A stretch of 64,000 bases of DNA from Bradyrhizobium macuxiense (GTDB taxonomy: Bacteria > Pseudomonadota > Alphaproteobacteria > Rhizobiales > Xanthobacteraceae), in NCBI RefSeq assembly GCF_007993935.1, contig NZ_VITY01000003.1, positions 558,001 through 622,000 of the forward strand, read 5' to 3'. Below, one piece after another: positions 56,369 through 63,170 of this stretch (position 1 is the stretch's first letter; every line of letters begins with the position of its first letter). The notes beneath the pieces are model-generated. The model saw only the letters and a program-made list of their open reading frames with translations. It had not been told where the DNA came from and did not search any database. Both the position numbers and the translations under genes were made by a program.

Positions 56369-58336
56369 ATGAATGAAGTCCTGCCCATTGTGGAGGAGGG
56401 CGTAGCGCTTCCCCTTCTGAACCGTGCCGATCATCAAGCACTGGTTGTCGCGTATAACGCCACGGCGGCAAGCTACCCGTCGGACCGGACGATCATCGAT
56501 CTGTTTCGCGACCGGGTGACGCACAGCCCGGACGCCGAAGCGATCCGCTTCGGCGATGTCATGCTGACGTATCGGCAGCTTGACGGACGCTCCAATCAGA
56601 TGGCCGCGCATTTGAGCGCGCTCGGCGTGGGGCCGGGTCGGATTGCCGTTGTGTTCATGGAGCACTCCATTGAGGTCGTCGTCGCGATCCTGGGCGTCCT
56701 GAAATCCGGCGCAGCCTATGTGCCGGTGGACGCGGCAACGCCGAAGGGGCGCATCGCAACGATCCTGACGGATATTTCCGACGGAACCGACGGGCGGTCG
56801 CCAGTCGTGATCACGCAGGCGCGCCTGGAATCCGTCATCTCGCCTGATCTTGCCGAGATTGTCGTGCTCGACGCCGATTTCGCTTCGATTGTGAGCCAAC
56901 CGGACTCGGCGCGGCCGTCCGCTGCCACGCCGGACGCCACCGCCTATATCATCTTCACCTCTGGCTCGACTGGCACACCCAAGGGCGTCGAGATCGCGCA
57001 CCGGAGCCTTGTGAATTACATCTGGTGGGCCGCCCAGGTCTACAGTTCCGGCGAACGTCTGGCCTGGCCTCTGTTCTCATCTCTGGCTTTCGACCTGACC
57101 GTCACGACGCTTTTCACGCCGCTCATCACCGGAGGCCGCATCGTGGTCTATCTTGGTGATCCCGGCGTGCAGAGCATGGTCGTGCTCAAGGTCATCGACG
57201 ACAATGCCGTCGACATCATGAAGCTGACGCCGGCGCATCTGGCGATGGTTCGCGACCGCAATCTTGAAACCACACGCTTGCGGAAATTCATCGTGGGCGG
57301 CGAGGACTTCAAGACCGAGCTGGCGCGCGACATTACGAAAGCCATCCCGCATCCGGTCGAGATCTACAACGAATACGGACCGACCGAAGCCACGGTCGGC
57401 TGCATGATTCACCGTTTCGATATCGAACGGGATCAAGCGGGATCGGTCCCGATCGGCGTGCCGGCCGCCAATGCCGGAATCTACGTCCTCAGCGAAGAAT
57501 ATCAGCCGACCGGTCCCGGCATCATCGGTGAGATGTTCATTGCCGGCGACGGCCTCGCGAGGGGCTATTTCAATCGGCCTGACCTGACCGACGACCGTTT
57601 CCGCACGGCGATCGATCCCCGAGATGGGTTCACGAAGCTGCGGCTGTACAAGACGGGCGATCTTGCCCGCTGGAGTCGGGAAGGGCGCCTGGAATTTCTC
57701 GGCCGCGCAGATCATCAGGTAAAGGTCGGTGGTGCGCGTGTCGAACTCGGCGAGATCGAAGCACGGCTTCTCAAGCACCCGCAGGTGCAGGAATGCGCGG
57801 TCGCCGTCATCGAACCGTCCGCGGCCGGAGGCGGCATGGCTCGACTTGCGGCCTACTACGTCTCGCCAGACGCTCTGACCGTGGCGGACCTGCGCGCCCA
57901 CCTGGCCGAAGAGCTGTCGGAGTCGATGATTCCGACGCACTATGTTCGCCTCGAGCGGATGCCGCTCACCGCCAACGGCAAGGTCGACCGCAGCTCGCTG
58001 CCCGAGCCGACGGCGGAGAACATCCGGTCAGCGCAGGAATTCACCGCTCCCGCGACGGAGACCGAAAAGACGCTGGCCGCGTTGTGGTGCGATCTACTGA
58101 AGGTCAAGTCGATCGGACGTCGCGACAACTTCTTCGAGCTGGGCGGCGAGTCGCTATTGGTGGTGCGGGCGGTGGCGCGGATGCGAAAGGTCTTCGGCGT
58201 CGACGTGCAGATTCGCAACCTGTTCGAGCGCCCGACACTGTCCGAATTGGCGGAGGTGATCGACGGGATGCGCTGGGTGGCTCATTCCGAAGCCGCTTCG
58301 GCATCGGAGGGACCGAGAGAGGAAATCGAACTGTAG
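56369..58336 (+). CDS. Nonribosomal peptide synthetase-like adenylation-carrier didomain, probably Asn-activating
   Basis: A 655-residue protein. The adenylation domain (about 40-545) has A3 FTSGSTGTPKG, A5 YNEYGPTEA, A8 GRADHQVKVGGARVELGEIE and A10 LTANGKVDR (Lys538). The specificity residues aligned by eye to GrsA read D242, L243, T246, K285, I308, G310, E335, V343, G344, K538, that is DLTKIGEVGK, one conservative change from the published asparagine code DLTKLGEVGK. A carrier domain follows (FFELGGESLL, phosphopantetheine Ser595). The N-terminus has a C-A linker (LLNRADHQALVVAYNATAA) but no condensation domain. The acidic tail EGPREEIEL may dock to the thioesterase. Confidence 0.85.
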   Translation: MNEVLPIVEEGVALPLLNRADHQALVVAYNATAASYPSDRTIIDLFRDRVTHSPDAEAIRFGDVMLTYRQLDGRSNQMAAHLSALGVGPGRIAVVFMEHSIEVVVAILGVLKSGAAYVPVDAATPKGRIATILTDISDGTDGRSPVVITQARLESVISPDLAEIVVLDADFASIVSQPDSARPSAATPDATAYIIFTSGSTGTPKGVEIAHRSLVNYIWWAAQVYSSGERLAWPLFSSLAFDLTVTTLFTPLITGGRIVVYLGDPGVQSMVVLKVIDDNAVDIMKLTPAHLAMVRDRNLETTRLRKFIVGGEDFKTELARDITKAIPHPVEIYNEYGPTEATVGCMIHRFDIERDQAGSVPIGVPAANAGIYVLSEEYQPTGPGIIGEMFIAGDGLARGYFNRPDLTDDRFRTAIDPRDGFTKLRLYKTGDLARWSREGRLEFLGRADHQVKVGGARVELGEIEARLLKHPQVQECAVAVIEPSAAGGGMARLAAYYVSPDALTVADLRAHLAEELSESMIPTHYVRLERMPLTANGKVDRSSLPEPTAENIRSAQEFTAPATETEKTLAALWCDLLKVKSIGRRDNFFELGGESLLVVRAVARMRKVFGVDVQIRNLFERPTLSELAEVIDGMRWVAHSEAASASEGPREEIEL

Positions 58337-58401
58337 CGTGGCGGCACGCTCCCAATCCGGACGGAAACATTTGCGTTGGACTGATGGTAGAGCGCACGAA
58401 C

Positions 58402-59574
58402 ATGATGGACAAAGCTTTGGGACCGGCGCAAGGACCGGGGCTGCCCTGGGCGGCGGCGGAGTATGAGCTGCTGCGGGATCAGGTCCGCCGGTTCGTCGAG
58501 GAGGAGATCAAGCCCTGCGCGGACAGCTGGGAAGAGCAGGGGTTCATTCCCCGTCCCGTCCTGCGCCGCATGGGCGAACTCGGTTTCTTCGGTATCCGTT
58601 ACCCCGGCGGGTATGGCGGCGCCGAGATGGACGCGGTCGCGTCGACGGTTTTCGCCGAGGAGCTTGGGCGCTCGACCTATGGCGGCGTCGCCGATGCGAT
58701 GCTGGTCCAGGCCGAGATGGCGTCCGTGTATGTCTTTCATGACGGGACCAAAGCCCAGCGGGCGCGCTGGATGCCGGGCATCATCCGCGGCGAGGTGATC
58801 ACCGCGGTTGCCATCACGGAACCGGACGCCGGCTCGGACGTGAAGGCCATCCGCACGCGCGCGCGCCGGGAGGGCGACTCCTATATCCTCGACGGCACCA
58901 AGCTCTACATCACGAACGGCGTCCACGCCGATCTCTACTGCGTCGCAGCCAAGACCAATCCCTCGGCAGGAAGCAACGGGATCACGATGTTCCTCGTCGA
59001 GAAAGGCACGCCCGGCTTCAGCGTCGGCCGTGTGCTGGACAAGCAGGGCTGGCGCTCCTCAGACACGGCGGAACTCGTCTTCGACGGTTGCCGGGTGCCC
59101 GCCGAGAACGTGCTCGGCGCCGAGGGGCAGGGCTTCTACTCCATCATGCGCAACTTCCAGAACGAGCGCCTTGTCCTTTCCGCCATGGCGATCGGAATGG
59201 CCGAGGCGGCGATCGAGATGACCCTCGCCCATGTGAAAGCTCGCCGTGCCTTCGGGGGCGTCCTGTGGGACTTGCAGGCGATCCGTCAACGCCTCGCGAT
59301 GCTCGCCGCGAAGGTCGAGGCAAACCGCGAGTTTCTCTATGCCACCGCGTGGCGCATGGCGGCGGACGACGATTGCATCCGTGAGATCTCGATGTTGAAA
59401 GCCATCTGCGCCGAACTGGTCAACGAGGTCGCGTATGCCTGCGTCCAGTTCCACGGCGCCATGGGCGTCATGCGGGAGAGCCCGATCGAGCGCATCGCGC
59501 GTGACGCGCGCGTCCTGCCCATTGCCGGCGGCGCAACGGAGGTGATGCTGGAGGTGGTCGCCTCGATGTCGTGA
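58402..59574 (+). CDS. Acyl-CoA dehydrogenase-like flavoenzyme of the nonribosomal cluster
   Basis: A 390-residue ACAD-fold protein: N-terminal helices, FAD-binding ITEPDAGSD (139-147) and W218RSSDTAEL strand, and C-terminal helical bundle. The usual C-terminal base (E of YEGT) is absent: the site reads IAGGATE. Instead Glu255 in FQNERLVLS matches the isovaleryl-CoA dehydrogenase position, as in aminoacyl-carrier dehydrogenases. It may oxidise the carrier-bound amino acid at C-alpha/C-beta. Start 58402 is preferred (18 bases inside ATG 58384, which is possible). The gene lies 65 bases after the A-carrier gene. Ordinary acyl-CoA oxidation is an alternative. Confidence 0.8.
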   Translation: MMDKALGPAQGPGLPWAAAEYELLRDQVRRFVEEEIKPCADSWEEQGFIPRPVLRRMGELGFFGIRYPGGYGGAEMDAVASTVFAEELGRSTYGGVADAMLVQAEMASVYVFHDGTKAQRARWMPGIIRGEVITAVAITEPDAGSDVKAIRTRARREGDSYILDGTKLYITNGVHADLYCVAAKTNPSAGSNGITMFLVEKGTPGFSVGRVLDKQGWRSSDTAELVFDGCRVPAENVLGAEGQGFYSIMRNFQNERLVLSAMAIGMAEAAIEMTLAHVKARRAFGGVLWDLQAIRQRLAMLAAKVEANREFLYATAWRMAADDDCIREISMLKAICAELVNEVAYACVQFHGAMGVMRESPIERIARDARVLPIAGGATEVMLEVVASMS

Positions 59575-59687
59575 GCCGCATGCGGCGCACGTCGCGGAGG
59601 GCGTCCAGCAACGACGCCTGGTCCAGCGCTGCATCGCCCCAGGCCCATATCCGTAATTCGCATAAGGTATATTATGGAATATTTATA

Positions 59688-59721
59688 GGCGAAGTTTCAC
59701 TTCGCATACCCAGCCACTAAA
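59688..59721 (+). repeat. IS1595 left terminal inverted repeat
   Basis: Begins GGCGAAGTTTCACTTCGCAT and continues ACCCAGCCACTAAA. It matches the reverse complement of 61805-61838 at 30 of 34 positions. Confidence 0.92.
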
Positions 59722-59732
59722 GGTATGATTTC

Positions 59733-60596
59733 ATGACCGGAATCATACCGCGTGGCCCGTCGCAGCCTTTTCCTCCCAACGGGCTTTGGAGCCTGTGGGA
59801 TATGCTTTTGAAGTACGGCTATATCTGCGCGCACACGATGGATCAGATTGACGAAATCTGCATCTACGCCCGGAAGTTCCCGGATGGGACTTTCAAGAAG
59901 AACCCGCCCTTGGGTGCCTCTAACAGTTGGCCCTTTCTGACCGTCTTCCAGAACGTCGATTATCTCGCAAAAGAACTCGAAATGACGCCCGTCACGGACC
60001 AGTCGGGCCGACTAAAAAAGCAGATCGAGATACTCGACCCGCCCATGCAGGAGCTGGTGCCAGGATTCATAGAACTGCGTGTTCGGCTTGAGGAAGGACT
60101 GAGGCGCAAGGAGTTCCTGTTCATCCCAGAAGATATGGCCAAGCTTTACAACGACGCCGATCCTCGTAGGGGCGCGGCTAAAGGAATTGATCCGTTTGAG
60201 TTGGGTGACAAATTCAAGGAAACCCACGCGGACATCGCCAGCGCGGCTCGGTGCTTAGCTCTTGGTGAAGGCACCGCCAGCGTTTTTCATCTCATGCGCG
60301 CATTGGAATTTGTCGTCAAAAAGCTCTCAGGCAGGCTCAAAATTACCGTTACGCATAAAACGCCATGGCGCGTGCTGACGAACAGCATGGACGGCAAAAT
60401 AAAAAAGATGGACGACGATACGCCTGCAAAAAAGAAGAAGAAAAACCAATGGGAATTGGCCTGCACCAATCTCCATCACGTTGGCTCGGTTTGGCGCAAC
60501 GAAACCATGCATCCATCGGCCACCTATACGCCACGTCAGGCGATGGACGTTTTCGATGCCTGCCGCGTTCTTATGAACTCGCTCGCCCGCCTTTAG
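59733..60596 (+). CDS. IS passenger: HEPN-like protein of unknown function
   Basis: A 287-residue protein, mainly helical. The C-terminal part looks like a HEPN domain: SVFHLMRALEFVVKKLS (helix) and WRNETMHPSATYT, which has the R-x4-H motif typical of HEPN ribonucleases (R and H of RNETMH near residue 262). A lysine-rich segment (AKKKKKNQ) precedes the motif. The N-terminal half (WSLWDMLLKYGYICAHTMDQIDEICIYARK) is not recognised. It is carried inside the insertion sequence, on the opposite strand from the transposase. A toxin, immunity or host-factor role is inference. ATG 59733 has AAGGT upstream. Confidence 0.65.
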   Translation: MTGIIPRGPSQPFPPNGLWSLWDMLLKYGYICAHTMDQIDEICIYARKFPDGTFKKNPPLGASNSWPFLTVFQNVDYLAKELEMTPVTDQSGRLKKQIEILDPPMQELVPGFIELRVRLEEGLRRKEFLFIPEDMAKLYNDADPRRGAAKGIDPFELGDKFKETHADIASAARCLALGEGTASVFHLMRALEFVVKKLSGRLKITVTHKTPWRVLTNSMDGKIKKMDDDTPAKKKKKNQWELACTNLHHVGSVWRNETMHPSATYTPRQAMDVFDACRVLMNSLARL

Positions 60597-60726
60597 GCTT
60601 GGCAACCTTATTGAACGCCTTGTCCGCGCCCTTCTCTGTCTCGTCTGCTTCTGCCTCTTTGGCGGCCTCTAGGAAGCGTTTGGACTGCTCTGGATCGTCC
60701 GGCTTGCGCTCTAGCTTCTTTGGCAT
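60571..60726 (-). CDS. Small IS passenger protein
   Basis: A 51-residue charged protein (MPKKLERKPDDPEQSKRFLE..., ending KVAKPKGGRASS), whose DPEQSKRFxEAAKEAEADET pattern I associate with short proteins found beside mobile elements. ATG 60726 is preferred over the 60780 frame start because the conserved part begins there. Its 3' end overlaps the convergent HEPN-like gene by 26 bases, and it follows the transposase gene on the same strand. It could be an antidote or regulator of the HEPN-like protein, but this is a guess from position. Confidence 0.5.
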   Translation of the reverse strand: MPKKLERKPDDPEQSKRFLEAAKEAEADETEKGADKAFNKVAKPKGGRASS

Positions 60727-60815
60727 TTCGTGACTCCACGGCATTGCGCCGCCGCAAGGGCTACTTCCTGCGGCGGCCACGTTTGAATGGGATCAGATCA
60801 AGCTGATACGGCGCT

Positions 60816-61775
60816 TTAGGCCTCCGTTTCGCTATGAGTTGTTTGGTACGTCAGTCGCTTGCCGGGGAAGCCTTTCAGGGCCAAGTCGGCGCGCTGTTCG
60901 TCGTTGATTTCTAGCGCCTCGCGAGTGTTCTGGCGGAAGTCGAATTCTGCCAGATAGCGGTCAAGGTGCTTGGTGCTAACGCGCTGGTAGATACCAACCA
61001 GACCACGCTTCAGGACGCTGAAAAACCCTTCGAGCGTATTGGTGGAGATCATCAATTCCGGCTCGCCCGTGATCGGATATTCGTAGCGAACATACTCGCC
61101 CTTGGAATGATCCACCATGTCATGGCGGGCAACCGGCGCATACTTGTAGCGGGTCGCGGTGTCGGTCATCAGGTTGCTTTCGGGATGCACATTGGCGCGG
61201 ACGACGCCCATGGCGCTGCGGTGGTCCAGCATCGTCGAACGGATATCGCCACCGCGTTCTACAAGGCTAAGGACGATGGGGTTGTGCGTCTTGCGACGGA
61301 AATCGGCCGGGCGGCGGGTCTTGCGGCTGCGGGCGAGTTCGGTTTCGTCGGCCTCCACAACCTTGCCAGCGCCACCGAGCGGGCCAATAGAGCCGCCGGG
61401 AGCCATGGCAAAGCGGACGCGATGGCCAAGGTGCCAAGCCGTCTTCATGCCGCAGCCCAGCGTCCGCTGAAGCTGGCGGGTGGAGATGCCTTTCTTGGAA
61501 CTGCAAAGCAGGTGGATGGCCTGAAGCCAGAGCCTCAAGGGAAGATGGCTGTCCTCAAAGATCGTGCCGATACGAACGGTGAAGGGCTTGCGGCAGGCGT
61601 AGCACTTGCGGAGACCAACGCGGGTAGTCTTGCCCTGAAGGCGGCCGATCTTAGCCGCGTCGCTGTTCTCACAATGCGGGCAAACGGGACCGTTCGGCCA
61701 AAGCTGGGCTTCTACGTATTCAAAGGCGGCTTCTTCGTTGTGGAAGCGATCAGCGGAAAGAACAGACTTAGCCAT
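60816..61775 (-). CDS. IS1595-family (ISXO2-like) transposase
   Basis: A 319-residue DDE-type transposase. An N-terminal zinc ribbon (CPHC ... CYAC, about residues 33-61) precedes the catalytic domain: VEADET (first Asp), LMTDTATRY (second Asp), and STNTLEGFFSVLKRGL, the signature block of the family holding the third acidic/Asn region. The conserved VSTKHLDRYLAEFDFRQN motif follows. All blocks are intact, so it is probably active. ATG 61775, 30 bases inside the right inverted repeat. Confidence 0.94.
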   Translation of the reverse strand: MAKSVLSADRFHNEEAAFEYVEAQLWPNGPVCPHCENSDAAKIGRLQGKTTRVGLRKCYACRKPFTVRIGTIFEDSHLPLRLWLQAIHLLCSSKKGISTRQLQRTLGCGMKTAWHLGHRVRFAMAPGGSIGPLGGAGKVVEADETELARSRKTRRPADFRRKTHNPIVLSLVERGGDIRSTMLDHRSAMGVVRANVHPESNLMTDTATRYKYAPVARHDMVDHSKGEYVRYEYPITGEPELMISTNTLEGFFSVLKRGLVGIYQRVSTKHLDRYLAEFDFRQNTREALEINDEQRADLALKGFPGKRLTYQTTHSETEA

Positions 61776-61804
61776 GGCTTATCTCCAATGGCCAAGATTC
61801 TAGG

Positions 61805-61838
61805 TTTGGTGGCTGGGTATGTCAAGTGAAACATCGCC
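61805..61838 (-). repeat. IS1595 right terminal inverted repeat
   Basis: Read on the minus strand it starts GGCGATGTTTCACTTGACAT and continues ACCCAGCCACCAAA, differing from the left end at positions 6, 16, 17 and 32. Confidence 0.92.
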
Positions 61839-62113
61839 TATTTATATCTATAATTAGATCAGATATTTAGTGGGAAATCTTCGCACAGGACCGCAGCCAG
61901 GCGTCGGTCCTGACCGATCCCGCATCGGTCCAGCCCGTCCGGATCGCACCGCAATCCACGCGCACGCGTCTCGTCAGAAAGCCGATATTGCCGCGGCGTA
62001 CGGACGCTGCAATAAGCCCAGCTGTGCAGAGATCGCTGGTGACCCCGCGGCATCAGGTCCGTATAGGAATGGCATCTCAGAACAACAACAAGCCTCTCGA
62101 GGGAGCAACACCA

Positions 62114-63133
62114 ATGAGCTTTTCACGACGCACGCTGCTGAAGGTCTCCGCCGCTTCCGCCGTCCTGGGCGGAATTGGCGCGCCGTATGTCGCGCGCGCC
62201 CAGTCGGCCGAATTCTCGTACAAGTTCGCCAACAACCTGCCGGAGTCGCACCCGTTCGTGGCGCGCGCCCGGGAGATGGCCGCGGCGATCAAGACCGAGA
62301 CCAACGGCCGGTTTGACCTCCAGGTGTTCCCGAACAGCCAGCTCGGTTCGGATACGGACATGCTGAGCCAGGTCCGCTCCGGCGGTGTCGAGTTCTTCAC
62401 GTTGTCCGGTCTGATCCTGGCGACCCTGGTGCCGGCGGCCTCGATCAACGGCATCGGTTTCGCATTCCCTGACTATCCCACGGTCTGGAAGGCCATGGAT
62501 GGCGAGCTCGGCGCCTATGTGCGCGGCGAGATCAACAAGGCCGGCCTCGAGGTCATGGACAAGATCTGGGACAACGGCTTCCGCCAGACCACGTCGTCGA
62601 CCAAGCCGATCAACGGTCCCGACGATCTCAAGGGCTTCAAGATTCGCGTGCCGGTATCGCCGCTGTGGACCTCGATGTTCAAGGCGTTCGATGCATCGCC
62701 CGCCTCGATCAATTTCAGCGAGGTCTATTCGGCGCTGCAGACCAAGATTGTCGAGGGCCAGGAAAACCCGCTGGCGCTGATCTCGGCGGCGAAGCTTTAC
62801 GAGGTGCAGAAGTACTGCTCGCTGACCAACCATATGTGGGACGGCTTCTGGTTCCTGATGAACCGCCGGGCCTGGGCGGCGCTGCCTGATGATATCAAGA
62901 CCATCGTCGCCAAGAACGTCAACGCGGCGGCCGTCAAGGAGCGCGAGGACACCGAGAAGCTGAACGCCACCGTGAAGCAGGAATTGACCGGCAAGGGCCT
63001 GGTGTTCAACCAGCCCGAGGTCGGGCCGTTCCGCGACAAGCTCCGGACTGCCGGCTTCTACGCCGAGTGGAAGGGCAAATACGGCGAGAAGGCTTGGGAT
63101 CTGCTCGAGAAGTCCGTCGGCAAACTGTCCTGA
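62114..63133 (+). CDS. TRAP transporter substrate-binding protein (DctP family)
   Basis: A 339-residue periplasmic protein with a twin-arginine-like signal (SRRTLLKVSAASAVLGG, cleavage near ARAQ, residue 29), then the DctP fold: FKIRVPVSPLWTSMFKAF and SEVYSALQTKIVEGQENPLA contain the family's substrate-carboxylate arginine region. It binds an organic acid, which cannot be named from sequence. ATG 62114 has GAGGGAG eight bases upstream; the frame to 61988 is ignored. It heads an operon with the fused permease 37 bases on. The IS lies 275 bases upstream. Confidence 0.9.
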   Translation: MSFSRRTLLKVSAASAVLGGIGAPYVARAQSAEFSYKFANNLPESHPFVARAREMAAAIKTETNGRFDLQVFPNSQLGSDTDMLSQVRSGGVEFFTLSGLILATLVPAASINGIGFAFPDYPTVWKAMDGELGAYVRGEINKAGLEVMDKIWDNGFRQTTSSTKPINGPDDLKGFKIRVPVSPLWTSMFKAFDASPASINFSEVYSALQTKIVEGQENPLALISAAKLYEVQKYCSLTNHMWDGFWFLMNRRAWAALPDDIKTIVAKNVNAAAVKEREDTEKLNATVKQELTGKGLVFNQPEVGPFRDKLRTAGFYAEWKGKYGEKAWDLLEKSVGKLS

Positions 63134-63170
63134 TCGATCAGGCGGGAGGCTCGCCAGCGGGAGATTTGCT

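Larger units (their letters stand above)
59688..61838. mobile_element. Complete IS1595-family insertion sequence with passenger genes
   Basis: The 2151-bp element has 34-bp terminal inverted repeats (left 59688-59721, right 61805-61838) with four mismatches, both ends starting GGCGA. The 8 bases TATTTATA are found at 59680-59687 and again at 61839-61846: a perfect target duplication of the size expected for IS1595. It encodes an ISXO2-like transposase on the minus strand plus two passenger genes. The insertion lies in AT-rich DNA 105 bases after the flavoenzyme gene. Intact frames and ends suggest a recent or still mobile copy. Confidence 0.93.
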
